Origin: Pseudomonas orientalis | GTDB taxonomy: Bacteria > Pseudomonadota > Gammaproteobacteria > Pseudomonadales > Pseudomonadaceae | Length of the DNA: 64,000 nt | Direction: 5' to 3' | Assembly: GCF_022807995.1 (NCBI RefSeq) | Contig: NZ_CP094351.1 | Coordinates: forward strand, 899,001 to 963,000 | Shown: in pieces, positions 1 through 9,677 of the stretch | Layout: each line of letters opens with the position of its first letter | How positions within the stretch are numbered: the first letter of the stretch is position 1 | The notes under the pieces: model-generated | Database searches by the model: none | What the model saw: the letters and a program-made list of their open reading frames with translations, nothing else | What the model was told of the DNA's origin: nothing | Position numbers and translations under genes: made by a program

Positions 1-939
1 TCCTTTGTATTCGGCATCCATGCCTTCGAGGAGAAAGGCACCCTGGCGGCGGCGCTGAAAACCGTCGGCGACCAGGCGTTCATGCTGATGGTGCCGTTGC
101 TTGCAGGCTACATCGCTTACTCGATTGCCGATCGTCCAGGCCTGGCGCCGGGCATGATCGGCGGGTTGCTGGCGGGCACGCTGGGCGCCGGGTTCATCGG
201 TGGGATCTTCGCCGGTTTCCTGGCCGGCTACAGCGTCAAGCTGATCACACGGGCGGTGCGTTTGCCGCAAAGCCTGGAGGCGCTCAAGCCGATTCTGATC
301 ATCCCGTTGCTGGCCAGTTTGTTCACTGGCCTGGCCATGATCTATCTGGTCGGCCCACCGGTGGCGCGCGTGCTGACCGGGCTGACGGATTTTCTCAGCA
401 CCATGGGCACTACCAACGCGGTGCTATTGGGCATCCTGTTGGGCGGCATGATGTGCGTCGATCTGGGCGGGCCGATCAACAAGGCGGCCTATGCGTTTTC
501 CGTCGGCCTGCTGGCGGCTTCAAGCGGGGCGCCGATGGCCGCGACCATGGCCGCCGGCATGGTGCCGCCGATTGGCATGGGCATCGCGACGTTCCTGGCC
601 CGGCGCAAGTTCGCCCAGACTGAGCGCGAAGCCGGCAAGGCCGCGATGATTCTCGGGATGTGCTTTATCTCCGAAGGCGCCATTCCGTTTGCGGCCAAGG
701 ACCCGCTGCGGGTGATCCCGGCCAGCATTGCCGGAGGGACGTTGACGGGGGCATTGTCGATGTACTTCGGTTGCAAACTGGCCGCGCCTCACGGTGGGTT
801 GTTCGTGCTGGTGATTCCGAACGCGATGAATCATGCGCTGCTGTATCTGCTGGCGATTGTGGCCGGCAGTGTGCTGACCGGTGTGGTGTATGCGCTGCTC
901 AAGCGCCCGGAAGCAGTGGAACTGGCCGTCACTGCCTGA
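1..939 (+). CDS. fruA: PTS fructose transporter, EIIBC component, C-terminal part (5' end outside window)
   Basis: This is the membrane (IIC) part of the fructose-specific phosphotransferase permease, which imports fructose and phosphorylates it to fructose-1-phosphate. The frame is open from base 1, so the N-terminal IIB domains lie upstream of the window. Visible family marks are several glycine-rich membrane segments, the motif CVDLGGPINKAAY (about 150 residues into the visible part) and EGAIPFAAKDPLRVIP (about 225), both characteristic of fructose-family EIIC. It ends in VELAVTA and is followed directly by a REPIN that probably also marks the transcript end. In Pseudomonas it normally follows fruB and fruK, which would lie outside the window. 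The family assignment is secure. Confidence 0.93.
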   Translation, partial: SFVFGIHAFEEKGTLAAALKTVGDQAFMLMVPLLAGYIAYSIADRPGLAPGMIGGLLAGTLGAGFIGGIFAGFLAGYSVKLITRAVRLPQSLEALKPILIIPLLASLFTGLAMIYLVGPPVARVLTGLTDFLSTMGTTNAVLLGILLGGMMCVDLGGPINKAAYAFSVGLLAASSGAPMAATMAAGMVPPIGMGIATFLARRKFAQTEREAGKAAMILGMCFISEGAIPFAAKDPLRVIPASIAGGTLTGALSMYFGCKLAAPHGGLFVLVIPNAMNHALLYLLAIVAGSVLTGVVYALLKRPEAVELAVTA

Positions 940-949
940 CGCGGTAAAA

Positions 950-1044
950 AAATGTGGGAGGGGGCTTGCCCCCGATAGCGGTGTGTCAGCCAGCTTATTT
1001 GCAGCTGACACACTGCCATCGGGGTCAAGCCCCCTTCCACATTT
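950..1044. repeat. REPIN, GTGGGAGGGGGC family
   Basis: Two inverted REP units (GTGGGAGGGGGCTTGCCCCC and its near complement) flank a short core whose ends also pair (GTGTGTCAGC with GCTGACACAC), so the whole element can fold into one long hairpin. The right unit carries small changes (GGGGTCAAGCCCCCTTCCAC). It sits 10 bases after the fruA stop and may act as a transcript 3' boundary. Confidence 0.9.
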
Positions 1045-1132
1045 GGATTTGCATTGGCGGTAAGGGCGGTGTCATATCCGCTTCATCCCATCATGCTTAA
1101 GTTGGCCTTTTGATACTCAAGAGGGCACCCGC

Positions 1133-2674
1133 ATGAGCCACTTCGATCTCGGCCGTCGCCGCGTGATGCAAGCTGTCGGCGCAGGCCTGCTGCTGCCGGG
1201 CCTGGCGCCTGCGGTGATTGCGTCGGTCAAGGACCGCCCGCTGCTCACCGATGGCGTGCAATCGGGGGATTTGCTCGGCGATCGTGCGATGATCTGGAGC
1301 CGCAGCGACCGACCTGCGCGGATGGTGGTGGAGTGGGACACCCGCAGTGTGTTCAGCAACCCGCGCAGATTCGTCTCGCCCCTGGCCGATAACCGCAGCG
1401 ATTTTACCGCCCGCGTCGAACTCACCGGGCTGCCCGCCGACCAGGCGATTTTCTACCGCGTGCATTTCGAAGACGCCCAGACCGGCATCGCCAGCGAGCC
1501 GTGGTTCGGCCACCTGCGCAGCGTGCCGCAACAGCGTCGCGACATCCGCTTTGTGTGGAGTGGCGACACCGTCGGGCAAGGCTTCGGCATCAACCCCGAC
1601 ATCGGCGGCATGCGCATCTATGAAGCCATGCGCCTGCGCCTGCCGGACTTCTTTATCCACAGCGGCGACACCATCTACGCCGACGGCCCGGTGCCGGCGC
1701 AACTGGCCACCGAAGGTGGACGCATCTGGCGCAATATCACCACCGAAGCCAAGAGCAAAGTCGCCGAAACCCTGGATGAGTATCGCGGCAATTACCGCTA
1801 CAACCTGCTGGATGAAAACGTGCGGCGCTTCAATGCCGAGGTGCCGCAGATCTGGCAGTGGGACGATCACGAGGTGATCAATAACTGGTCATCCAGCAAG
1901 CAGTTGGATGAGCGTTACCAGACCCGCGACATCAACACCCTGGTCGGTCGCGCGCGTCAGGCCTGGCTGGAATATTCACCGATGCGTCGGCAAAGCGCCG
2001 ACGCTGGCGGGCGGATTTATCGCAAGCTCAGTTATGGTCCGCTGCTGGATGTGTTCGTGCTGGACATGCGCAGTTATCGCGGCCCCAACGACGACAATCT
2101 GGGCGGCGAAAAGCCCTTCCTCGGCCGCGAGCAGCTGGACTGGCTCAAGCGCGAACTCAAGGCGTCCCGGGCGCAGTGGAAGGTGGTCGCGGCCGACATG
2201 CCTATCGGGCTGGGCGTGCCCGACGGTGAAGTCAGCCCCGGCGTGCCGCGCTGGGAAGCGATTGCCAACGGTGATCCCGGCCCGGCCCAGGGGCGTGAGC
2301 TGGAAATTGCCGAATTGCTGGGGTTCCTGCGCGCGCACAAGGTGCGCAACCATGTATGGCTGACTGCCGATGTGCACTATTGCGCGGTGCATCACTATCA
2401 TCCGGACCGGGCGGCGTTCCAGGATTTCGAACCGTTCTGGGAGTTCGTCGCGGGGCCCTTGAATGCCGGGAGCTTCGGACCCAATCCGTTGGACAAGACC
2501 TTCGGGCCCGAGGTGGTGTTCGAGAAGGCACCGCCGGCGCAGAACACCTCGCCGTTTGCCGGGTTTCAGTTTTTCGGCGAGGTGCAGATTGATGGGCAGA
2601 CGGCGGAGTTGACGGTGATCCTGCGAGACTTGGATGGGCTTTCAGTGTTCGAACAGAAGCTGCAACCCACCTGA
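1133..2674 (+). CDS. PhoD-family alkaline phosphatase / phosphodiesterase, Tat-exported
   Basis: Predicted periplasmic metal-dependent phosphatase of 513 residues. The N-terminus has a twin-arginine signal (GRRRVMQAVGAGLLLPGLAP), so export is probably folded and through Tat. An N-terminal Ig-like PhoD_N domain (about 35-140) is followed by the catalytic domain. The metal-site motifs are SGDTVGQ, HSGDTIYADG (about 175), WDDHEVINNW (about 245), LDMRSYRG (about 310) and TADVHYCAVHHY (about 410). Length and motif order fit PhoD phosphatases that need Ca and Fe and act on phosphate mono- and diesters. It stands alone between two REPINs, and no PHO box was recognised upstream. Substrate preference cannot be read from the sequence. 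Confidence 0.88.
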   Translation: MSHFDLGRRRVMQAVGAGLLLPGLAPAVIASVKDRPLLTDGVQSGDLLGDRAMIWSRSDRPARMVVEWDTRSVFSNPRRFVSPLADNRSDFTARVELTGLPADQAIFYRVHFEDAQTGIASEPWFGHLRSVPQQRRDIRFVWSGDTVGQGFGINPDIGGMRIYEAMRLRLPDFFIHSGDTIYADGPVPAQLATEGGRIWRNITTEAKSKVAETLDEYRGNYRYNLLDENVRRFNAEVPQIWQWDDHEVINNWSSSKQLDERYQTRDINTLVGRARQAWLEYSPMRRQSADAGGRIYRKLSYGPLLDVFVLDMRSYRGPNDDNLGGEKPFLGREQLDWLKRELKASRAQWKVVAADMPIGLGVPDGEVSPGVPRWEAIANGDPGPAQGRELEIAELLGFLRAHKVRNHVWLTADVHYCAVHHYHPDRAAFQDFEPFWEFVAGPLNAGSFGPNPLDKTFGPEVVFEKAPPAQNTSPFAGFQFFGEVQIDGQTAELTVILRDLDGLSVFEQKLQPT

Positions 2675-2678
2675 AAAC

Positions 2679-2778
2679 TGTAGGAGCGAGCTTGCTCGCG
2701 AAAAACGTCAACGATAACGCGTGTTTTCTGAATGAACGCGATGCCTGTGAGTTTTTCGCGAGCAAGCTCGCTCCTACA
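2679..2778. repeat. REPIN, GTAGGAGCGAGC family
   Basis: The unit TGTAGGAGCGAGCTTGCTCG and its inverted copy CGAGCAAGCTCGCTCCTACA lie about 60 bases apart. This is a second REP class, unlike the GTGGGAGG class. It starts 5 bases after the phosphatase stop and probably acts as a terminator-like 3' hairpin. Confidence 0.88.
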
Positions 2779-2803
2779 AAAAGCCTTAAGCCCCCTCCAC
2801 ATT

Positions 2804-2895
2804 GATCAGTACACATCCCGGCGGTAGCGGCCTTGTTCGATCAGGCGCTCTACCGCTTCGCCGCCGAGGATATCCACCAATGCCTGGTCCACACC
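2804..2895 (-). pseudogene. Duplicated remnant of the 3' end of the downstream reductase gene
   Basis: These 92 bases match 3032-3123, which hold the stop codon and last ~30 codons of the PepSY/flavodoxin reductase, with 5 mismatches by hand count (about 95%). The remnant still carries the in-frame stop but has no coding region upstream of it. A half REP unit (AGCCCCCTCCACATT) directly precedes it, and a full REPIN separates it from the intact gene. It looks like a segment copied by recombination between REP elements. It is not expected to be expressed. Confidence 0.8.
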
Positions 2896-2919
2896 ACCTG
2901 ACTTGGAATACAGTAAAAC

Positions 2920-3010
2920 TGTGGGAGGGGGCTTGCCCCCGATAGCGGTGTGTCAGCTACAAATATTCTGGCTGACACACCGCCATCGGGGGCAAGCCCC
3001 CTCCCACATT
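2920..3010. repeat. REPIN, GTGGGAGGGGGC family
   Basis: Inverted REP units with pairing inner arms (GGTGTGTCAGC / GCTGACACACC). It lies between the duplicated 3' remnant and the intact reductase gene. The stretch 2675-3033 holds only the two REPINs and the remnant. Confidence 0.9.
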
Positions 3011-3033
3011 TGATTTTCAGTGTCTGTGAAGGA

Positions 3034-5559
3034 TCAGTACACATCCCGGCGATAGCGGCCTTGTTCGATCAGGCGCTCTACCGCTTCACTGCCGAGGATA
3101 TCCACCAGCGCCTGGTCCACACCCGTGGCCATGCCCTGCAAACTGCCGCATACATAAATTGCCGCGCCATCGGCCAGCCACTTGCGCAGCACATCGGCGG
3201 ACTCGCGCAGGCGATCCTGCACGTAGATTTTCTCCGCCTGATCCCGTGAGAAAGCCAGGTCCAGCAGGGCCAGGTCGCCACTGGCCAGCCAGCCTTGCAG
3301 TTCTTCACGGCACAGGTAGTCGTGGGTGATATTGCGTTCGCCGAACAGCAGCCAGTTACGTTGTCGGCCGTCGGCAATGCGCGCCTTGAGCAAGCTGCGC
3401 AGGCCGGCGAGGCCGGTGCCGTTGCCCAGCAGGATCAGCGGCACCGGCGCATCCGGCAGATGAAAGCCGCTGTTGCGGCGCAGGCGCAGGCTGATGCTTG
3501 AGCCTACGGCGGCATATTCAGTCAGCCAGCCGGAGCCCAGGCCCAGGCTGCCATCGGGATGACGCTCCTGGCGCACGATCAGCTCCAGCACGCCGTCGCT
3601 GGCAATCGAGGCGATCGAGTATTCGCGCATGCCCAGGGGGATCAGCGCATCCACCAGTGCCTGGGCGTGCAGGCCGACCAGGTGCGTGCGGTTGTCCGGT
3701 AGCTGGCGTGTGGCCAGGGCCTGGTTCAGTGTTTGCGCCAGGCCTTCGATCAGCACGCCGTCGCTGCCGGCCAGGCCCAGTCCTTCCAGGAAGTGCTCGA
3801 CGGCCCCTGGGCCATTGCGCGGCAGGATTTCCACCAGGTCACCGGCCAGCCAACTGATGGGCGAGGGTGGCGTGAGGCCCAGCAGGTACACGGGGGCACC
3901 GACGCTGCCGGGATTGAGGAGGGTGCGGCGGCTCAGGGGCCAGTTTTCAAACTGTGCTGCTTGCCAGGCCGCTGCCGGCGCGTGACCAGTGAGTTGGCCG
4001 AGTTGTTGTTGCCAGGTCAGCAAGGCCTCTGTGTCGCCGCTGTCGACTTCCACCGGCGCGAACAGCGGGGTACCGCCCTGGTGCGTCAGCCAGAAATGCA
4101 GACGCCTCGCAAAGCCGCAAAAGTGCTCGTACTGTCGGTCACCCAGGGCCAGTACCGAGTAGTTCAAGCCTTTGAGGGACAGGTCCTGGCCGAGCACGCT
4201 GCGCTCAAAACCACGGGCGCTGTCGGGCGCTTCGCCGTCACCGAACGTACTGACCACGAACAACGCCTGTTGCGCCTGGCCGAGATCATCGCGGCTGACG
4301 CTGCCCAGGGGTTGCACCTTCACCCCAAACCCGGCGGCCTGCAATTGCCCGGCGGTTTGCCAGGCCAACTGTTCGGCAAAGCCGCTCTGACTGGCAAAGC
4401 CGATCAACCAGTCCGGCGCGTCGCTGTGGCTGACCACCAGGCCGTTGCGCGCGTCACGCACCTGGCGTTTTTTGCGCCGGCGGTCCAGATACAGCAGCCA
4501 GCCGGTAATAAAGAACAACGGCATGAGCAGCGCGCTCACCGTGAGGACGATTCGCCCGACCAGCCCGAAATAACTGCCGGTGTGCAGTGCATAGACACTG
4601 GTCAGCAACTGCGCCTTGAGGCTCTTGCTGGCGTAACGCTCATGGGACGTGACCTCGCCGGTGGCCGGGTCGAGGTTGATCTGGTTCAGCGCGCGGTCAT
4701 GGGGCGAGCTATCCAGCAGGTAATACACGGTGGCCGGTTGCCCGGCGACGGCCGGCAGGCGGATGTTGTAGGCGCTCAAGCCAGGGCCGGCGTTGCTGTA
4801 GATGCTGCTCCAGATCGCCTCGTAGTTGGCCGCGGGCGCGAGGCCAGCAGGCGGCGGGCCGCGCTTGCGCATACGCTCGTTCTGCGGCGCATCGGAGAGC
4901 AGTTTGGTCACGCCCTGGTTGTACCAGTCATAGGACCAATACAGCCCGGTCAGCGCTGCCAGCAGGTAAAACAGCAGGCACCAGGTGCCGAACACCGAGT
5001 GCAGGTCCCAATTGAAGCTGCGGCCCTTTTTGCGCCAGTCCAGGGTCAGCCAGACACGCCAGTTTTTGACCTGGCGCGGCCAGCGCAGGTACAGGCCGGA
5101 AAGGCAGAAGAACAGCAGGATCAGGGTGCAGGCGCCGGTGATATTGCGTCCGGTGTCGCCGATGGCGAGGAAGCGGTGCAACTGCAGGATAAAGCCGAAT
5201 ACGTCCTGGCCGACGGCGTCGCCCAGGTAGTCGCCGGTGTACGGATCGAAGTAACGCATCTGGCCGCGCCGCTCGCCCGGCGGTGGGGTAAAGGCCACTC
5301 GGCCGGCATTGCCGCTGTGGTCTTCGACCCACAGCATCGCCACGCGCTTGCCTTCGGCGGCTTCCAGTTTGCGCACCAGCTCGGCGGGCGGCAGCACGCC
5401 GGCTTCGCGTTTCTGTACGCTCAGCACCGTAGGGTTGAGCGCCCGCAGGATTTCATCCTGGAACGAGTACGCAGCCCCGGTAATCCCCATCAAGGCCAGC
5501 ACCAGCCCGGCCGTGATGCCGAAGAACCAATGCAACTGGAACAGGGTTTTCTTCAACAC
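3034..5559 (-). CDS. piuB: PepSY-domain membrane flavoreductase (sulfite reductase flavoprotein-like), probable siderophore-iron reductase
   Basis: An 841-residue fusion. The N-terminal half has membrane helices near residues 10-35, 145-165, 190-212 and 340-362, with PepSY modules between them. A cytoplasmic flavodoxin domain follows ([12 protein letters not shown] about 390, [15 protein letters not shown] about 435, [17 protein letters not shown] about 465). Next come a ferredoxin-reductase module with the FAD motif REYSIAS (about 640), the NADPH site [15 protein letters not shown] (about 715) and the terminal RRDVY typical of this reductase family. The inferred role is passing NADPH electrons across the inner membrane to ferric chelates brought in by the neighbouring TonB receptor. 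The start is GTG with GAGG nine bases upstream. The symbol follows the P. aeruginosa piuA neighbourhood as I recall it. Confidence 0.82.
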   Translation of the reverse strand: MLKKTLFQLHWFFGITAGLVLALMGITGAAYSFQDEILRALNPTVLSVQKREAGVLPPAELVRKLEAAEGKRVAMLWVEDHSGNAGRVAFTPPPGERRGQMRYFDPYTGDYLGDAVGQDVFGFILQLHRFLAIGDTGRNITGACTLILLFFCLSGLYLRWPRQVKNWRVWLTLDWRKKGRSFNWDLHSVFGTWCLLFYLLAALTGLYWSYDWYNQGVTKLLSDAPQNERMRKRGPPPAGLAPAANYEAIWSSIYSNAGPGLSAYNIRLPAVAGQPATVYYLLDSSPHDRALNQINLDPATGEVTSHERYASKSLKAQLLTSVYALHTGSYFGLVGRIVLTVSALLMPLFFITGWLLYLDRRRKKRQVRDARNGLVVSHSDAPDWLIGFASQSGFAEQLAWQTAGQLQAAGFGVKVQPLGSVSRDDLGQAQQALFVVSTFGDGEAPDSARGFERSVLGQDLSLKGLNYSVLALGDRQYEHFCGFARRLHFWLTHQGGTPLFAPVEVDSGDTEALLTWQQQLGQLTGHAPAAAWQAAQFENWPLSRRTLLNPGSVGAPVYLLGLTPPSPISWLAGDLVEILPRNGPGAVEHFLEGLGLAGSDGVLIEGLAQTLNQALATRQLPDNRTHLVGLHAQALVDALIPLGMREYSIASIASDGVLELIVRQERHPDGSLGLGSGWLTEYAAVGSSISLRLRRNSGFHLPDAPVPLILLGNGTGLAGLRSLLKARIADGRQRNWLLFGERNITHDYLCREELQGWLASGDLALLDLAFSRDQAEKIYVQDRLRESADVLRKWLADGAAIYVCGSLQGMATGVDQALVDILGSEAVERLIEQGRYRRDVY

Positions 5560-5631
5560 GTCGGAGCGCCTCGCTTAGCTGGATATAGGTATCACGGCGC
5601 GCATTATGCCGTGAGTTGCCGGGAAACACGC

Positions 5632-5664
5632 AAAAGCCCCGCGCATCCGATGCGTGGGGCTTTT
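5632..5664 (-). terminator. Intrinsic terminator after piuA
   Basis: The inverted repeat AAAAGCCCC...GGGGCTTTT has a strong GC stem and runs of A/T on both sides. It lies just after the piuA stop and before piuB, so the two genes probably have separate transcripts. Confidence 0.85.
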
Positions 5665-5682
5665 GGCTGAACGTTGTTGCGT

Positions 5683-7971
5683 TTAGAAGTGGAAGCTGGT
5701 GGTCAGCAGCGCCGTACGACCGGCCGCCTGGTTGGCGAAGTGCGCCGAGTAGGCCTTGTCGTAGTAGGTTTTGTCGGTCAGGTTCTGCACGTTCAATTGC
5801 AAGTCGACGTTCTTGGTCAGCTTGTAGCTGGCCATGGCGTCGTAGCGTGTGTAGGACGGCACGTAAACGGTGTTGCCCGCATCGCCATACACCTCGTCGA
5901 CATAGAACGCGCCGCCGCCGACGGTCAGCTTTGGCGTGATGGCGTAGGTGGTCCACAGGCTGAAGGAATTCTTCGGCGTGTTGGGCATCTGGTTGCCGGT
6001 GTTGGAACCGGCGCTGACCACACCGTTACGTCCGTTGAGGCCGGATTTGACCAGTTTGCTGTCCAGGTAGGTGTACCCGGCGAACACTTGCCATTGCTCG
6101 GTCAGCTTGCCGCTGGCGGACAACTCGATACCGTCGACCTGTGATTCGCCGGCGTTTTCGTAGGTGAGGGCGTCGACCAGGACGCGAGTGTTTTTCTTCT
6201 CGGTACGGAACACGGCGGCAGTCAGGGACAGGCGGTCGTGGAACAGGTCCCATTTGGTGCCCAGTTCGTAGTTGACGGTCTCTTCCGGTTGCAGGTCGCT
6301 GGTGGCAGCGCCGGCGGACAACGGGTTGCCGTCGGAACCTTCACCTACCAGGCCACCGGCCGGCGTGGCCGAGGTCGCGTAGGAAGCGTAGATGCTGGCG
6401 TTTTCCAGCGGCTTCCACACCAGGCCCGCCTGCCAGTTGAAGAACTGGCTGTCCTCCTTGATTTTGCTGCGCCCGGCCACGGCGTTGGTGTTGGCTTGCG
6501 TGTCGAAGGTGTCGTAGCGCAGGCCCAGGTTCAGCAGCCATTTCGGGTCCAGCTCGATGGTGTCGAACACATAGGCGGCGCGGCTGGTGGCCTTGGTGTT
6601 GGTGCCGTTGTAGTTGCGCGCGACGCTGCCGTTCCAGGCATCGTCCGGGTTCGGGTTGCTCAGCGAGGTGCACTGGCCACCCAGGCTGCCCTTGGCCACG
6701 GTGCAGACTGGGTTGGCGTTGGGGCTGACGGTGTAGCCGCTGACGCGGGTTTCTTCGCCGGTGAATTCCAGGCCGGTGGAGTAAGTGTGCTTGAAGCCCA
6801 ATGCCTGGAAGCTGCCGAACAGGTCGGTCTGGTTGGTGGTCGTGGTGGTGGTGGAAACGCGACTGTTGGCACGACGCCACACGGTGCCGAACTGGTTGAC
6901 GTTGTGCTGGCTGTCGTCAGGTTGCGTCAATACGTAGTCCTGGCCGGTGCTGCCATGGCGCAGGGTGTTTTTCAGCGTCATATTGTCGTTCAGGTCGTGC
7001 TCGATGGAGAACGTGCTGATGTCGGCACGGGTCTTGCGAAAGTCGCGGCTCTTCAAACCGTAGAAGTTGTTGCTGTCGCCGCCGTCGGTGGGTTTGTCGT
7101 GTACGTGGGCCGCACGTGCGCCATTGTTGCCGTAGCCGTAGGGGACTCCCGAATCCGGCAGGTCGTCGCTTTCCATGTGGTAGTAGCTGAGGTTGACGCG
7201 GGTCGGTGTGCCCAGGCCAAAGGTCAGCGAGGGTGCCACGCCCCAGCGGTCGTAATTCACCGCGTCGCGGCCCGCCACGTTTTGTTCATGGCTCATCAAG
7301 TTCAGGCGGAAGGCGGCGCTGTCGTCGAGGAACTGGCGGTTCACGTCGAGCACGTAGCGGCGGGTCTGGTCGGAACCGTAGGTGAAGCCGCCGTTGGTGA
7401 AGTCCCGCGCTTGCGGGGTCTTGCTCACCAGGTTGAGGCTGCCGCCGGCCGAGCCGCGACCGCCGAAGGACGAGTTCGGGCCTTTGCTGACTTCGATGGA
7501 TTCGATGTCGAAGATCTCACGGCTCTGGCCGCCGGTATCACGTACCCCGTCCAGGTAGGTGTCGCCCTGGGCGTCGAAACCCCGGATGAACGGACGGTCG
7601 CCCTGAGGGTTACCCCCTTCACCGGCGCCGAAGGTGATACCCGGTACGGTGCGCAAGGCATCCTGCAGCGAGGTGGCGGCGGTGTCCTTGAGTACTTGTT
7701 GCGGCACCACAGTGACCGAACGCGGCGTGTCCACCAGCGGCGCGGTGTATTTCTGCGACGAGGCTTTTTCCACTTGGTAGGAAGTGGTGTCCTGATCCTG
7801 GCCGGTGATATTGGTGGCGCCGAGGGAGATAGGGTTGCGCTCGCCTTTTGGCTCGGTATTTTCAGCCGCCTGCGCCAGGTGGGCGGCGGAGCCGGCACTC
7901 AGGGCAACACCGATGGCGGAGGCCAAAAGGCGTGGTGAGCTGACCGGTATTTTTAGAATAGTGCGCGACAT
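5683..7971 (-). CDS. piuA: TonB-dependent siderophore/ferric-chelate receptor
   Basis: Outer-membrane receptor of 762 residues. The chosen ATG (SRTILKIPV...) has AAGGGA seven bases upstream and begins a signal peptide ending near HLAQAAENT. The frame stays open far upstream to about 9024, but that part is antisense to piuC and has no ribosome site. The plug domain carries VDTPRSVTVVPQQVL (about 80), LRTVPGITFGAGEGG (about 108) and RGFDAQGDTYLDGVRD (about 130). The 22-strand barrel ends in the terminal aromatic SFHF needed for outer-membrane assembly. The neighbours PiuC and the PepSY reductase match the Pseudomonas piuA locus, whose receptor is known for uptake of catechol-type siderophores and drug conjugates. 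The ligand is inferred from this context. Confidence 0.88.
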   Translation of the reverse strand: MSRTILKIPVSSPRLLASAIGVALSAGSAAHLAQAAENTEPKGERNPISLGATNITGQDQDTTSYQVEKASSQKYTAPLVDTPRSVTVVPQQVLKDTAATSLQDALRTVPGITFGAGEGGNPQGDRPFIRGFDAQGDTYLDGVRDTGGQSREIFDIESIEVSKGPNSSFGGRGSAGGSLNLVSKTPQARDFTNGGFTYGSDQTRRYVLDVNRQFLDDSAAFRLNLMSHEQNVAGRDAVNYDRWGVAPSLTFGLGTPTRVNLSYYHMESDDLPDSGVPYGYGNNGARAAHVHDKPTDGGDSNNFYGLKSRDFRKTRADISTFSIEHDLNDNMTLKNTLRHGSTGQDYVLTQPDDSQHNVNQFGTVWRRANSRVSTTTTTTNQTDLFGSFQALGFKHTYSTGLEFTGEETRVSGYTVSPNANPVCTVAKGSLGGQCTSLSNPNPDDAWNGSVARNYNGTNTKATSRAAYVFDTIELDPKWLLNLGLRYDTFDTQANTNAVAGRSKIKEDSQFFNWQAGLVWKPLENASIYASYATSATPAGGLVGEGSDGNPLSAGAATSDLQPEETVNYELGTKWDLFHDRLSLTAAVFRTEKKNTRVLVDALTYENAGESQVDGIELSASGKLTEQWQVFAGYTYLDSKLVKSGLNGRNGVVSAGSNTGNQMPNTPKNSFSLWTTYAITPKLTVGGGAFYVDEVYGDAGNTVYVPSYTRYDAMASYKLTKNVDLQLNVQNLTDKTYYDKAYSAHFANQAAGRTALLTTSFHF

Positions 7972-8035
7972 GACGTGTCCCTTCCCCAAGGATGTGAGGC
8001 CGCGGAATATAGGGCCAACAAGACTTTGTATCAAT

Positions 8036-8056
8036 TGCGAGATATTGCTATTCGCA
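8036..8056. promoter_or_regulatory. piuA: Candidate Fur box between piuA and piuC
   Basis: The 21-base imperfect palindrome TGCGAGATATTGCTATTCGCA has perfect 5-base ends and an AT-rich centre. It lies about 65 bases upstream of the piuA start in the divergent piuA/piuC gap. The match to the 19-base Fur consensus is only about half, so the call rests mainly on position and on iron control of such receptors. Confidence 0.4.
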
Positions 8057-8175
8057 TCAAATTTACATTCTTTACACTTTTTCTTTACGGAATTTGCCTT
8101 CTCGTTCGTCCCGTGTTTTACACAGCGGATAAGAATCAATACCATTGACGCTTCTCTGATCGCAGGTATTGCCCC

Positions 8176-8856
8176 ATGTTGCTGCACATTCCCGGCCTGT
8201 TCTCTCGCGAGGAGGTGCTGCGCATTCGCCAGGCCTTGGAGGAGACCGAATGGGCTGACGGCAAAATCACTGCCGGGCACCAGTCGGCCAAGGCTAAGCA
8301 CAACCTGCAATTGCCGGAAGGCCATCCGCTGGCCAAGGAAATCGGCGCGGCGATGCTGGAACGGTTGTGGAGCAACCCGCTGTTCATGTCGGCCGCGCTG
8401 CCGCATAAAGTCTTCCCGCCACTGCTTAACTGCTACACCGCAGGCGGCAGTTTCGATTTTCATATCGACAACGCGGTGCGCCAACCCAAAGGCAGCCACG
8501 AGCGCGTGCGCACCGACCTTTCGTCCACCCTGTTCTTCAGCGACCCTGGCGACTACGACGGTGGGGAACTGGAAATCCAGGACACCTTCGGCCTGCAGCG
8601 CGTCAAGCTCCCGGCGGGCGACATGGTGCTGTACCCCGGTTCCAGCCTGCATAAAGTCAGCGCGGTGACCCGTGGCACGCGCTACGCCTCGTTCTTCTGG
8701 ACCCAGAGCCTGGTGCGCGAAGACAGCCAGCGCACCCTGCTGTTCGAAATGGACGGCGCCATCCAGCAACTGAGCCGCGACGTGCCCGACCACCCGGCGC
8801 TGATCCAGCTCACCGGCACCTATCACAACCTGCTGCGCCGCTGGGTCGAGGTCTGA
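8176..8856 (+). CDS. piuC: Fe(II)/2-oxoglutarate-dependent PKHD-type hydroxylase
   Basis: A 226-residue member of the YbiX/PiuC family of prolyl-4-hydroxylase-like dioxygenases. The iron ligands are visible as His96 and Asp98 in FDFHIDNAV and His159 in [10 protein letters not shown]. The 2-oxoglutarate-binding arginine lies in [11 protein letters not shown] about ten residues later. Length and residue spacing fit the family closely. It is divergent from piuA and one base upstream of the Sel1 gene, so it is probably the first gene of a two-gene iron-repressed operon. The physiological substrate is not established for the family; a role in siderophore processing is inferred from the conserved linkage to TonB receptors. 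Confidence 0.92.
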   Translation: MLLHIPGLFSREEVLRIRQALEETEWADGKITAGHQSAKAKHNLQLPEGHPLAKEIGAAMLERLWSNPLFMSAALPHKVFPPLLNCYTAGGSFDFHIDNAVRQPKGSHERVRTDLSSTLFFSDPGDYDGGELEIQDTFGLQRVKLPAGDMVLYPGSSLHKVSAVTRGTRYASFFWTQSLVREDSQRTLLFEMDGAIQQLSRDVPDHPALIQLTGTYHNLLRRWVEV

Positions 8857-8857
8857 G

Positions 8858-9607
8858 ATGGGCTTTTTACTGCGCCGCCAGGAAGTGCTCGACGTTGAGC
8901 AGTTGCAGTCGATGCTCGAGGATTCCCCGGTGCGCGCCGCCCAGGCGATTCTGATTGCGGCCAGGGAAGGCGTGGTCGATGCCCAGGCGTTGCTCGGGCA
9001 GATCCTGCTGGAAGGACGCGGCATTGCCCGCGATCAAGCATTGGCGCTGCGCTGGTTTCGGATTGCGGCGCAAGGCGGGCACTTGATGGCGCGCAATATG
9101 GCCGGGCGTTGCCTGGAGCATGGTTGGGGGTGCGCCGCCGATGAAGCGGCGGCTGCGCGGGATTACCGGCTGGCAGCAGAGGCCGGGCTGGATTGGGGGC
9201 AGTACAACTACGCCAACCTGCTGGCGACCGGCCGTGGCGTTGTGCAGGATGAGGTCCAGGCGCTGGTGCTGTATCGCCAGGCGGCAGAGCAGGGCCACGC
9301 CAAGTCGATGAATCTGCTGGGGCGCTATCTGGAAGATGGGCAGTATTGCCCGAGGGATTTTGAAGCGGCCGTTGAGTGGTACCGACGTTCAGCCGAAGCC
9401 GGGGATTTTCGTGGACAGTTCAGTTATGCGGCGGTGTTGGCCGATAGCGGCCAGATCGAAGCGGCACTGGAGTGGTTGCGCAAAGCGCTGGACGGCGGGA
9501 ATTCAAAGTTTTTGCGGGGGGCACACAAGGCGCTGGCAATCGCCTACGATCCGCAGATTCGCGCCATGGCCGATGCATATCAACAGCGTGCCTTGAGCGT
9601 TTCCTGA
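8858..9607 (+). CDS. Sel1-repeat (TPR-like) protein of the piu locus
   Basis: A 249-residue soluble protein without signal peptide or membrane helix. From about residue 35 it consists of roughly five Sel1-like repeats (for example ALRWFRIAAQGGHLMARNMA, ALVLYRQAAEQGHAKSMNLL, AVEWYRRSAEAGDFRGQFSY), which form alpha-alpha hairpins used for protein binding. It starts one base after the piuC stop and is surely cotranscribed with it. A Sel1-repeat gene next to piuC is conserved in Pseudomonas, which suggests an accessory role with the hydroxylase; no specific function is known to me. Confidence 0.85.
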   Translation: MGFLLRRQEVLDVEQLQSMLEDSPVRAAQAILIAAREGVVDAQALLGQILLEGRGIARDQALALRWFRIAAQGGHLMARNMAGRCLEHGWGCAADEAAAARDYRLAAEAGLDWGQYNYANLLATGRGVVQDEVQALVLYRQAAEQGHAKSMNLLGRYLEDGQYCPRDFEAAVEWYRRSAEAGDFRGQFSYAAVLADSGQIEAALEWLRKALDGGNSKFLRGAHKALAIAYDPQIRAMADAYQQRALSVS

Positions 9608-9612
9608 GGCAT

Positions 9613-9643
9613 AAAAAAACCCATGAAATGTCATGGGTTTTTT
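9613..9643. terminator. Bidirectional intrinsic terminator between the piuC operon and speC
   Basis: AAAAAAACCCATGA / TCATGGGTTTTTT forms a symmetrical hairpin with A and T runs on both sides. It serves the rightward piuC-Sel1 operon and the leftward speC from opposite directions. Confidence 0.85.
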
Positions 9644-9677
9644 CTTATAGCTTGTAGCTTAAAACTTACTGCTGCTT

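Noticed and set aside
3733..5670. Long open frame on the plus strand across the PepSY reductase gene
   Set aside because: It is the complement of a gene with clear domains; its translation is low-complexity and has no ribosome site. High-GC DNA gives such frames often.
7972..9024. N-terminal extension of the piuA frame to about 9024
   Set aside because: It is antisense to piuC and part of the Sel1 gene, and the ATG at 7971 has a good ribosome site and a normal signal peptide.
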